Part shown: piece by piece, positions 51,826 through 60,241 of the stretch
Layout: every line of letters starts with the position of its first letter
How positions within the stretch are numbered: position 1 is the stretch's first letter
Origin: UA16 sp002292325
Lineage (GTDB): Bacteria; Bacteroidota; Bacteroidia; Flavobacteriales_D; Sanyastnellaceae
Direction of reading: 5' to 3'
NCBI GenBank assembly: GCA_943788645.1
Contig: CALSRC010000001.1
Location: 186,001 to 250,000, forward strand
DNA length: 64,000 nt
Position numbers and translations under genes: made by a program
Notes under the pieces: model-generated
Told to the model about the DNA's origin: nothing
Seen by the model: only the letters and a program-made list of their open reading frames with translations
Database searches by the model: none

Positions 51826-54800
51826 ATGAAAACAAGATTACTGTTAATCGTGGCTGTGTTGTTCACCGGAACAGTGTGGTCTCAAGGCAAAGTCACCGGT
51901 AAGGTGACAGACCGATCGTCCGGAGACGGACTTCCGGGAGTGGCCGTTGTTGTGGCCGGTCAAGGTATAGGGGTCTTCACAGATGTGGATGGTTCCTACT
52001 CAATTACCGCAAATGCGGCGAGCGACGAGCTGCTCTTTAGTTTTATCGGGTATGGTTCCGAGCGTGTCGCGTGCGATGGAAACAGCACGTTAAACGTAGC
52101 GCTTTCCGCCGGTGTCGACTTGGATGAGGTTGTTGTTACAGCCTTGGGGGTTTCTCGGGAAAAGAAAGCCCTGGGTTATTCGGTCCAAGAATTAGGCAAC
52201 AGTGCCTTTACAGAGGCAAAATCTGAAAACGTTGTCAAATCCTTAACTGGTAAGATCGCTGGAGCCCAAGTAACATCGGGAACGGCGATTGGTAGTTCCT
52301 CTAAAATCATCTTACGTGGAGCGAGCTCCATTACAGGCGATAACCAACCACTGTTCATTGTGGACGGCGTTCCAATGGATAACTCGGACTACTCTAGCGG
52401 CAATCAGCAGCGAGCAGTCGGGGGGTATGACTACGGAAACGCCATGCAAGACATGAACCCGGACGACATTGAGTCGGTAACAGTCTTGAAGGGCCCCGCC
52501 GCCGCCGCATTGTACGGTTCGCGCGCATCCAATGGTGCCATCGTGATTACCACCAAATCAGGAAAAGGCCACCGAGCCTCTGGAAAGAAAGGGTTGGGCG
52601 TCTCAGTCAGCAGTACCGTAGCGTTTAATAATGTATTTGTCTTGCCTGACTACCAGAATTCTTATGGTGGTGGTGCAGGAACTGACTGGATCAACCAGCA
52701 ATTGGTAGACAGTTTGGGAGACACTCCAATTCCTGACTATGGATACGATGGATCGTGGGGTCCAGCATTGGACGGTCAGCAAGTCTATCATTGGGATAGC
52801 TGGTACGATGATGATGACAATGGCAAGACACGCCCTTGGTCTCCTACTGACAGCGACGTTTCAGAGTTCTTCCAAACGGGAGTAACTTACAGCAACAACT
52901 TCTCAGTGACAGGTTCAAACGATGAGAGTTCTTTCCGTTTGAGCTATACGAATCACAACCAAACGGGGGTTTATGAGAATTCTTCCCTCGATCGGAACAC
53001 CTTGTCGTTTGCGGCTTCTTCGGATGTCAGCGATAAGTTGACAGCGAGTGTGAATGCAAATTACGTTCAGAGCGTAGGTGAAGGCCGACCTCTGACAGGA
53101 TACGGTGAGTCGGTGATGAGCCAATTCACCCAATGGGGTCAGCGACAGTTGAGCATGGATCGACTTCGTAATTACCAAAATGCAGATGGATCTCACCGTA
53201 CATGGAACCGAAATAGCGTAACAGATCCGAGCCCTCACTATTGGGACAACCCATTCTGGGAGCGCTACCAGAATGTTCAGGACGATCAGCGAGACCGTGT
53301 ATTCGGTAACTTAACGATGAACTACAAGATCAACGATAACCTCAGCTTCATGGGACGAGCGTTGACCGACTTCTACATTGACCGTCGTCAAGAACGCATT
53401 GCAGTAGGCGGAGTGCGGGAGTCATCTTACAGTGAGTACACTCGTCAACTGCAAGAGACCAACTTGGACGCTTATTTGAACTTCAACAAAGAAATCAACT
53501 CGGATTTGAGTTTGGTCGGTTTTGTTGGAGTGAACAAGCGAATCCGTGATTACAAGCGATTGGGTGCATACACATTGGGTGGTTTGAATACACCGGGTTT
53601 GTATACTGTTGAAAACGGTGGTGATGGATACCAAATCAGTGACTACGAAGACAGCAAAGTCATCAACTCCCTTTTGGGTTCGGTTAACCTCGGATATCAA
53701 AACACACTCTTTATCGATGTGACTGCTCGAAACGATTGGAGCTCGACGCTTCCTGAGTCAAGCAACAGCTACTTCTACCCTTCAGCTACTGCGAGCTACG
53801 TATTCAGCGAGGTTGCGGACATCTCGGGGTTGAGCTTTGGTAAGCTTCGATTGGGTTGGGCACAAGTCGGTAACGATACCGGTCCATACCAAACAGGGTT
53901 GACGTACGGCGTGAACCCCAACTTTGGAAGCAGTGGCTCAGCCTCTGTACCAAACGCTCAAAACAACCCGGACCTTCTTCCAGAGAAGACAACGAGTTTC
54001 GAAGTCGGAACGGAGTTGAACTTCTTCCTCGATCGCTTGCGAATCGATGCAACGTATTACAGCAACATCACCGAGGACTTGATCTTCAATGTTCCTGTTT
54101 CAGCCGCATCGGGTTATACGAGCGCTGTATTGAATGCAGGAAAGACCCAAAACAAAGGAATTGAATTGGCCATCTCAGGCACACCGGTTCAAACGGAAAA
54201 CTTCCGTTGGGACCTCGGTGTGAACTTTGCGAAGAACGAAAACGAACTTCTTGAGTTGGCAGAAGGTGTTGAAAACATCCGATACACCAGCCTGTTTGGG
54301 GTGACATTGGAAGCACGGCCAGGACAGCCTCTTGGAACGTTCTACGGTTATGACTTCGTTTATGACGATAACGGCAATAAGCTGGTCAACACGGATGGAA
54401 CCTACGTGCGCACGCCAGGGGTTGTTCCAATTGGAGACATTCTCGCCGACTTCACTGGAGGTGTTTGGTCTGATATGCAATACAAGAACCTTTCATTCAG
54501 CGCCTTGGTTGACTTCCAGAAAGGAGGATCAGTTCACAGTTACTCGAATCAGTGGGGCAAGTACTCTGGTACTTTAGCTGAAACTGCCGAGGAAGGAATG
54601 CGAGAGGAAGGTGTTACGGTAGATGGTGTTTACGGAACATACACCACAACTGCCGATGGTGAAATTGACGAAATTGTGTATTTGGATGCGGCAGGAGAAG
54701 TTTCCAGTTCTGCTGTGAACAACGCAACGAACATCGGTGCGCAATCACACTTCTTCTACAATCAAGGTTACGTGGTTCATGCTGCTGACCAATACGACGC

Positions 54801-55041
54801 GAGCTTTGTGAAATTGCGGGAGATGCGTTTGGATTACAACTTGCCAGCAAGTGTAACGAGTGGCTTGCCATTCAGCAACATCAGCATCGGCATCTACGGG
54901 CGCAACTTGGCTATTCTGCACAAGAACGTACCGCACATTGATCCAGAGGTCGCTACCTCATCATCAAACGTGCAAGGTTTCGAAGGGGGGCAGCTTCCTG
55001 CTGAGCGTACCATCGGCTTCAACTTGAAGTTCAACCTGTAA
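51826..55041 (+). CDS. SusC/RagA-family TonB-linked outer membrane transporter
   Basis: This 1071-residue protein has a signal peptide (ends TVWSQ) and a carboxypeptidase-regulatory-like N-terminal domain (about 22-105, TGKVTDRSSGDGLPGVAVVV). A TonB-dependent plug follows (about 110-240, with the SusC signature GVSREKKALGYSVQEL and IILRGASSITGDNQPLFIVDGVP). A C-terminal beta barrel ends FNLKFNL. It imports glycans or peptides across the outer membrane with the SusD protein encoded next. No glycosidase or sigma/anti-sigma gene is nearby, so the substrate is open; protein or peptide uptake is as likely as glycan uptake. Confidence 0.95.
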   Translation: MKTRLLLIVAVLFTGTVWSQGKVTGKVTDRSSGDGLPGVAVVVAGQGIGVFTDVDGSYSITANAASDELLFSFIGYGSERVACDGNSTLNVALSAGVDLDEVVVTALGVSREKKALGYSVQELGNSAFTEAKSENVVKSLTGKIAGAQVTSGTAIGSSSKIILRGASSITGDNQPLFIVDGVPMDNSDYSSGNQQRAVGGYDYGNAMQDMNPDDIESVTVLKGPAAAALYGSRASNGAIVITTKSGKGHRASGKKGLGVSVSSTVAFNNVFVLPDYQNSYGGGAGTDWINQQLVDSLGDTPIPDYGYDGSWGPALDGQQVYHWDSWYDDDDNGKTRPWSPTDSDVSEFFQTGVTYSNNFSVTGSNDESSFRLSYTNHNQTGVYENSSLDRNTLSFAASSDVSDKLTASVNANYVQSVGEGRPLTGYGESVMSQFTQWGQRQLSMDRLRNYQNADGSHRTWNRNSVTDPSPHYWDNPFWERYQNVQDDQRDRVFGNLTMNYKINDNLSFMGRALTDFYIDRRQERIAVGGVRESSYSEYTRQLQETNLDAYLNFNKEINSDLSLVGFVGVNKRIRDYKRLGAYTLGGLNTPGLYTVENGGDGYQISDYEDSKVINSLLGSVNLGYQNTLFIDVTARNDWSSTLPESSNSYFYPSATASYVFSEVADISGLSFGKLRLGWAQVGNDTGPYQTGLTYGVNPNFGSSGSASVPNAQNNPDLLPEKTTSFEVGTELNFFLDRLRIDATYYSNITEDLIFNVPVSAASGYTSAVLNAGKTQNKGIELAISGTPVQTENFRWDLGVNFAKNENELLELAEGVENIRYTSLFGVTLEARPGQPLGTFYGYDFVYDDNGNKLVNTDGTYVRTPGVVPIGDILADFTGGVWSDMQYKNLSFSALVDFQKGGSVHSYSNQWGKYSGTLAETAEEGMREEGVTVDGVYGTYTTTADGEIDEIVYLDAAGEVSSSAVNNATNIGAQSHFFYNQGYVVHAADQYDASFVKLREMRLDYNLPASVTSGLPFSNISIGIYGRNLAILHKNVPHIDPEVATSSSNVQGFEGGQLPAERTIGFNLKFNL

Positions 55042-55062
55042 TAATTCCCACCTTAAATCATT

Positions 55063-56544
55063 ATGAAAATGAACAAGCAAATTTTCCTCCTGGTGGGCCT
55101 GATTGGAGCCCTTGTTTTCACGGGGTGCCGAAAGGACTTCGAGGAGATCAATACCAATCCCAATGAGCCTACAGCGGTTTCACCTGGTTTTCTTTTGACC
55201 AATGCTCAAAAGTCGACCATGGACCGCGTGTACAATTCATTCTGGGGCAGTCGCCGAGCGATGCAAACAGCGCAGTATTGGAGCTCGAATCAGTACTCGA
55301 ATGAGAGTCGATACGCGTACCGAGATGCAACGGCGAATACCGCCTGGTCAGACTTCTATGCAGGACCATTGCAAGACCTGCAGACCATCATTGACCTGAA
55401 TTCAGGTGAGGATGCAGCTGATTATGCTGGTTATGGAGACAATGCAAACCAAATTGCGGTAGCGCAGATCCTTCAAGCGTGGATTTATCAGCACCTTACA
55501 GATGCGTTTGGTGCGATCCCGATGTCTGAAGCCTTGCAAGGGGTTGATAACACAACACCATCTTACGATGGCCAAGCGGATGTCTATGCGGGCTTGGTTA
55601 CGATGTTGGATGCAGCGCTGAACGGCATGAATGTCGGCGGCTCAGGTCCACAGGGTGACCAGATTTATGGCGGTGACATGGCGCAATGGCAGAAGTTCGG
55701 AAACTCGTTGAAATTGCGTGTTGCGATGCGCATGGCTGACGTGAATCCAGGCGCTGCTCAGTCCGCTGCAGAAGCGGCGTTGAGTTCTGGAGCCATCATT
55801 GCAGGCAATGAGGACAATGCGTTGTTTGGTTACCTCACGGGAGCACCGAACAACAACCCCATCAACGAAGACTACAAAACGCGAAACGATTTCGCTGCAT
55901 CCAACACGATGGTGGACTTCTTGACTGCGTTGAATGATCCACGACGAGACGTATACTTCTCTCCATCCGTTGCTACAGGTGAGTATGTAGGTGAAGTGTA
56001 TGGGCTGGATGAAACGAATGCGGCGTTGACTCCGAATGACGAGGTTTCTCAGCGTGGAGCTGGCATTCTCGCAGCGGATTTAGCGGGTATCTTCTTCGAT
56101 GCGGCTCAAACGCACTTTTTGGCGGCTGAGGCTGCTGAGCGCGGATGGTCGAGCATATTGTCTGCAGAAGAGCATTACAACGCTGCGATCACCCTGAATA
56201 TGAACTATTGGGGCATCGATGATGCGGATGCAATTGCAGGTTACCTGGCGCAAGAATCTGTTGCTTACGGCACTGCTGAAGGCGCGTGGAACGAACGTAT
56301 CGGCCGGCAGAAGTGGGCTGCATTGTACATGCAAGGTTACGAGGGTTGGGCTGAATACCGCCGATTGGACTTCGGTGTATTGTTGCCTTGTGCGGATGGT
56401 GTGTTGGACGGAGATGGTTCTGTTCCTTCACGCATGAAGTACCCACTTGACGAACAGACATTGAACAATGCAAACTGGACAGCTGCCACCGGAGGTGGTG
56501 CTGATGATCTCCTCACTACGAAATTGTGGTGGGACGTGAACTAA
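55063..56544 (+). CDS. SusD/RagB-family outer membrane lipoprotein
   Basis: This 493-residue lipoprotein has a signal with lipobox FTGC. The mature chain begins RKDFEEINTNPNEPT, the classic SusD-like_2 start, followed by alpha-helical TPR-type repeats that form the substrate-binding lid. It follows susC by 21 bp and ends at a strong terminator, so the pair is the whole transcript. Confidence 0.95.
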   Translation: MKMNKQIFLLVGLIGALVFTGCRKDFEEINTNPNEPTAVSPGFLLTNAQKSTMDRVYNSFWGSRRAMQTAQYWSSNQYSNESRYAYRDATANTAWSDFYAGPLQDLQTIIDLNSGEDAADYAGYGDNANQIAVAQILQAWIYQHLTDAFGAIPMSEALQGVDNTTPSYDGQADVYAGLVTMLDAALNGMNVGGSGPQGDQIYGGDMAQWQKFGNSLKLRVAMRMADVNPGAAQSAAEAALSSGAIIAGNEDNALFGYLTGAPNNNPINEDYKTRNDFAASNTMVDFLTALNDPRRDVYFSPSVATGEYVGEVYGLDETNAALTPNDEVSQRGAGILAADLAGIFFDAAQTHFLAAEAAERGWSSILSAEEHYNAAITLNMNYWGIDDADAIAGYLAQESVAYGTAEGAWNERIGRQKWAALYMQGYEGWAEYRRLDFGVLLPCADGVLDGDGSVPSRMKYPLDEQTLNNANWTAATGGGADDLLTTKLWWDVN

Positions 56545-56570
56545 GTTTGTTTAAGTCTCAACGAAAAGAA

Positions 56571-56597
56571 AGCCCCGCAACTGCGGGGCTTTTTTTA
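56571..56597 (+). terminator. Rho-independent terminator after susCD
   Basis: AGCCCCGCA and TGCGGGGCT form a perfect 9-bp stem with a two-base loop followed by seven T. It lies 27 bp after the SusD stop codon. The preceding AAAAGAAA could give a weaker opposite-direction signal for the convergent cyclase gene. Confidence 0.92.
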
Positions 56598-56632
56598 TCA
56601 AAGTCTTTTGCAAAAACCAGGTAGGCTGTCTT

Positions 56633-57394
56633 TCAAAGTTGATGGCACGGGATGACAATGGGTCGACTTGGTGTGGCATCCATATCAAATGCTGCTGTTT
56701 GAAGATTCAGCAAGTGCCGACCGTCTGGGAGTGAATCAGGAGCGTATATAAGCTCTGTAATCGTGGCTTGATGCCGTGGGGAATCTGGGTATGTCCAAAA
56801 GGCGTGGTGGGCCGCTAATGCGCCTCCGTCCACCTCGCGGTCGACACTGGGCAAGTCAACAAGCACATGATCAACACGTCTATTGACCAGCCAATCCATG
56901 GCTTCACGATCGAAATAAGGCGGATTTGAATTGGACCAATTGCGACCTCGCTTGCTCGCAGCATTGGGTAGGGTGCGAATGATGATCGCAGGGGGTAAAT
57001 CGGAATCCGATGTCCAGTGCTCAGAGGCGGATTCTTCCAATTCCCTCGCGGTGATTACTGCATCCTCATTTCGTGCCTCCGGAAATACGCTGAACACAAG
57101 ACAAGGCATTAATACAGGAAAAGTCAACTGGTTAACGGAATGGGCTTCTGGGGAAATATGTCCCAAACACTCTGTGTGAGTGCCGTTGCCATGTGGATTG
57201 AATTGGACGTCTCGAAAGTTGACTGCTCCTCCTTCGGCAACTGAACCCAGAAATCCATTTGCGCGAACAACGTGTATTTGCATAAAGTCTACATACCACG
57301 CCCGGGATCCGTGCCCGTCTCCCATGGCAATACTGAGGTCCACCTCTGGATCACCGTTCGCTCGAAATGCGACACCTTGAAATTCTAATTCCAT
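56633..57394 (-). CDS. Cyclase-family protein (kynurenine formamidase-like)
   Basis: This 253-residue protein of the cyclase/formamidase family carries the metal-binding HGNGTHTE (HxGTHxD-type) near residue 70 and a later LVDLPSVDREVDGG segment typical of the family. Members hydrolyse N-formylkynurenine or act in polyketide-like cyclisation; no kynurenine genes are nearby, so the substrate is not defined. The frame is open to 57448, but Met at 57394 begins the conserved MELEFQGV strand. It is convergent with susD. Confidence 0.8.
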   Translation of the reverse strand: MELEFQGVAFRANGDPEVDLSIAMGDGHGSRAWYVDFMQIHVVRANGFLGSVAEGGAVNFRDVQFNPHGNGTHTECLGHISPEAHSVNQLTFPVLMPCLVFSVFPEARNEDAVITARELEESASEHWTSDSDLPPAIIIRTLPNAASKRGRNWSNSNPPYFDREAMDWLVNRRVDHVLVDLPSVDREVDGGALAAHHAFWTYPDSPRHQATITELIYAPDSLPDGRHLLNLQTAAFDMDATPSRPIVIPCHQL

Positions 57395-57430
57395 GCAAAC
57401 AAGGTACAAATCCAGACTCGATTGGACACA

Positions 57431-57460
57431 AAAAAGGCGGCACTGCAAGTGCCGCCTTTT
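57431..57460. terminator. Bidirectional terminator
   Basis: AAAAGGCGGCACT and AGTGCCGCCTTTT flank a GCA loop, forming a strong 13-bp stem with A and T tracts on both sides. On the minus strand it ends the barrel-protein gene; it lies just upstream of the cyclase gene start. Confidence 0.85.
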
Positions 57461-57491
57461 CTAATAAGACGTTTGCTTGAATCGCTATGAT

Positions 57492-58349
57492 TTAGTCAAA
57501 CAAGAAGCCAACACGCAATGCACCTTGGAATACGTTCCCAATGGTGTTGTTGCTGATGTGGTTTGGCCAAGGATAGTAGATATCGTCTGATCCAGCTCCG
57601 TCAGGCCAGTACTCGTTGTAGATCACACCGTCTAATGCGCTGAAAGGTAATTGACCCACAAACTCTCCCGCAACTTCAGAACCTGCTGCTTCGGTTGAGA
57701 ATGCATTGTTGAACTCCATGTTGAATGCAGTCAAATTGTCCGTTGTAATGCTGTGGTTTCCGAATGTGGTCTTACCGAATCCTAGACCAGCTTCAAAACC
57801 AAGGTAGATCGCATCTGAGAAGTAGTAGTCAGCACCGAAGAGAATATTGAACCCTACGCGCGTGAACCCTTGCTCATTCCCTACATTCCAAACAACGTAC
57901 TGATCCGGTTGGCCTGCATCATTGATGTCTTGAGGACCCCAGAACTCTTGCGTATCCGCTCGGTTTCCAATTGTGATGGGCAATTCAAATGCCATATAAG
58001 GCGAGAGGTTGTCCATTCCATCAAAGTGCAGCTCATAGCCCGGAGCGATGCCGAATGAAGATGACTTCGTATTGATATTTAATTGTGGGCTTACTGGATC
58101 TGCTTCATTGATTTCAGCATCCTGGTACCACGCGTGAACGTCGTTGGAAGAAGACACGGAGAGGGACAAACGGAATGCACGGTTGTCTTCCAGGAAGTTA
58201 CGGTACTTGATAGTTGAACCATCAATGGGGCTTCCGCCGAAAGGAGTAAAGCTAACTTCAATGTTGTGCTCGTCTCCCATTTGCTTCTGAGCTTGTACGC
58301 TCATTGTAACAAGCGCTGAAAGCGCCAAAGTGAACATGAGTTTCTTCAT
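57492..58349 (-). CDS. Outer membrane beta-barrel protein, family unknown
   Basis: This 285-residue protein has a signal peptide (MKKLMFTLALSALVTMSVQAQ). A mature chain of alternating aromatic/polar strands follows (for example AFRLSLSVSSS, YMAFELPITIG, GFTRVGFNILFGADYYF) and ends in a Phe-containing GALRVGFLFD, the pattern of small outer-membrane barrels. No specific family is recognised. I begin at ATG 58349, because the earlier 24 codons lack signal-peptide character. It is divergent from the decarboxylase gene. Confidence 0.75.
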   Translation of the reverse strand: MKKLMFTLALSALVTMSVQAQKQMGDEHNIEVSFTPFGGSPIDGSTIKYRNFLEDNRAFRLSLSVSSSNDVHAWYQDAEINEADPVSPQLNINTKSSSFGIAPGYELHFDGMDNLSPYMAFELPITIGNRADTQEFWGPQDINDAGQPDQYVVWNVGNEQGFTRVGFNILFGADYYFSDAIYLGFEAGLGFGKTTFGNHSITTDNLTAFNMEFNNAFSTEAAGSEVAGEFVGQLPFSALDGVIYNEYWPDGAGSDDIYYPWPNHISNNTIGNVFQGALRVGFLFD

Positions 58350-58435
58350 GGTAGTGTGTTGTGTTTCAAGAAATTTCTGAACGCAAGAAAAGCAAAAAAC
58401 GCCGAACTCTGCATCATTCACCCGAACTTTCGAAC

Positions 58436-59869
58436 ATGATAGCAGGGAATAAACCGATGGATCGCTCTCATTGGTCTAATTTTTACACGGTCGACAGCTT
58501 CCGAAACCGGGGTGCCAATGCGGTTGATATTCTGTCGGAATACCTCGCAGATTCACAGGCGCGGACGCGAAGTCATGTCTTGAACTCTGAATCGCCGACT
58601 GACCGGCTGAAATACTGGAAATCAAGACTTAACGGAGATTTGGGTCCGGTAGATGGGGCGTTGTTATCCGAAGATTTTTTGGCGGAAGTGCTTCAACGAT
58701 CGAATCACCTGCACGACCCACGTTATGCGGGTCATCAAGTTGCTGTTCCTCTTCCTGAGTTGGCGTGGATTCAGGCAGCGACGGCGTTGCTCAATAATGG
58801 CATGGCGATCGATGAAATGGGTCCTGCGAGCGGTCCGATGGAGGAAGCGGTGATGCAATCCATCGCACAATTCATGGGTTTTGGAGAAGATTCCGGGGGC
58901 ATTCTTACGCATGGGGGTACCTTGGCCAATCTTACCGCACTGCTCGCGGCGCGGCAACGGAAATCATTGGGGAATGCTTGGCGGGATGGGACCAATCAAA
59001 AGTTCGCACTTTTGGTCAGCGATCAAGCACATTATTGCGTTGACCGTGCAGCTCGTGTGATGGGATGGGGCCGAGAAGGAGTCATTCAAGTTCCGACAGA
59101 CAAAGCACATCGAATCATTCAAAGTGAATTGGTTGCAGCCCATGAGGCGGCTTTGTCGAAGGGTTTTCAAGTGATTGCGGTGGTGGGGAATGCCTGCACA
59201 ACGTCGACGGGAACATTTGATGATTTGGAGATGCTGGCGGATTTTGCGGAGTCCAATGAACTGTGGTTCCATGTGGATGGAGCGCACGGCGCTGGTCAGG
59301 TATTTTCGAAAACGCACCGGGGTGTCCTGAGGGGATTGGATCGTGCTGATTCGGTGGCCATGGACTTTCACAAAATGTTAGGGATTCCCGCTTTGTGCAC
59401 CGGATTGTTCTACAGAAAAGGCTCGGATGCGTATGCAGCTTTTAGCCAAGAGGCGCATTACCTGTATGAAAGTGAAGACGAAGAATGGTGGAACTTGAGC
59501 AAGCGAACATTTGAGTGCACCAAACGCATGCTCAGTGTTGCTGTTTTTGGCATTTGGGAAGCGCACGGCCCGCGCTTGTGGGAGAGTTTGGTGGATCGTT
59601 TGGTGGATCGAGCGAAGGTTGCTGCAGCCGAGATTGAGCGACGCCCTCGGTGGGAATTATTTGCTACACCCAAGTCCAATATTCTGTGTTTCAGGTTGCG
59701 TGACGGAGACAACGCGGCTTTGCGTTCTCGTCTGATAGAACGAGGTCCGTATTACATCGTTAAAACCGTTCTGGATGGTCAGACCTGGTTGCGGTGCACC
59801 TTTCAGAACCCCCTGACTACGGATGAAGATATCTTTGGGTTATTGGATACCTTGGAGTCTATGCATTGA
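58436..59869 (+). CDS. Group II pyridoxal-phosphate decarboxylase
   Basis: This 477-residue protein of the DOPA/glutamate/histidine decarboxylase type carries GGILTHGGTLANLTAL (phosphate loop), WFHVDGAHGAG (Asp that holds the PLP nitrogen) and MDFHKMLG (the Lys that forms the Schiff base). It is related to aromatic-L-amino-acid, diaminobutyrate and cysteate decarboxylases; the exact amine product cannot be told. The frame runs back to 58361. I chose ATG 58436; the Met at 58457 is also possible. The stop nearly abuts the following AT-rich frame. Confidence 0.85.
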   Translation: MIAGNKPMDRSHWSNFYTVDSFRNRGANAVDILSEYLADSQARTRSHVLNSESPTDRLKYWKSRLNGDLGPVDGALLSEDFLAEVLQRSNHLHDPRYAGHQVAVPLPELAWIQAATALLNNGMAIDEMGPASGPMEEAVMQSIAQFMGFGEDSGGILTHGGTLANLTALLAARQRKSLGNAWRDGTNQKFALLVSDQAHYCVDRAARVMGWGREGVIQVPTDKAHRIIQSELVAAHEAALSKGFQVIAVVGNACTTSTGTFDDLEMLADFAESNELWFHVDGAHGAGQVFSKTHRGVLRGLDRADSVAMDFHKMLGIPALCTGLFYRKGSDAYAAFSQEAHYLYESEDEEWWNLSKRTFECTKRMLSVAVFGIWEAHGPRLWESLVDRLVDRAKVAAAEIERRPRWELFATPKSNILCFRLRDGDNAALRSRLIERGPYYIVKTVLDGQTWLRCTFQNPLTTDEDIFGLLDTLESMH

Positions 59870-59940
59870 ATCCTGAATATTTGGATTCCCAAAGTTTTGT
59901 AGAAATAATTGATTTGAGAAGCATCCTAAGATTAGACACT

Positions 59941-60198
59941 ATGAAGTTTACGGTTAAATGGGAGGTTCATTATTACGACGAGGATATAAAACTATATTGT
60001 GATATTGACCAAGATGAAGATCATGTGAAGACACTTGACGATATTTTTACATTCTTGGATAAAGGTTTAGAAGAACCTGACACCTTTACACCCGAAATGG
60101 CAGTAGAATTTCATAATGGTGATTTCAATATTGAATATGTTGTAATTTATGATGAGGACGGAAAAGTACTTTTTAAAGACCCGGATTTCATCGAATAA
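59941..60198 (+). CDS. Small acidic protein, unknown
   Basis: An 85-residue, strongly acidic, AT-rich frame (WEVHYYDEDIKLYCDIDQDEDHV, YVVIYDEDGKVLFKDPDF). It has no signal peptide or membrane segment. Composition differs from the genes on both sides, which are house-keeping in type. An earlier TTG at 59866 is in frame, but the ATG at 59941 is the natural start. I do not recognise the family. It may be a late insertion; small acidic orphans of this kind include immunity proteins and phage DNA mimics, which is conjecture. Confidence 0.5.
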   Translation: MKFTVKWEVHYYDEDIKLYCDIDQDEDHVKTLDDIFTFLDKGLEEPDTFTPEMAVEFHNGDFNIEYVVIYDEDGKVLFKDPDFIE

Positions 60199-60241
60199 CA
60201 AAATCTCTGAAAATCTTGTAAATGGTAAAACCTACCACAAA

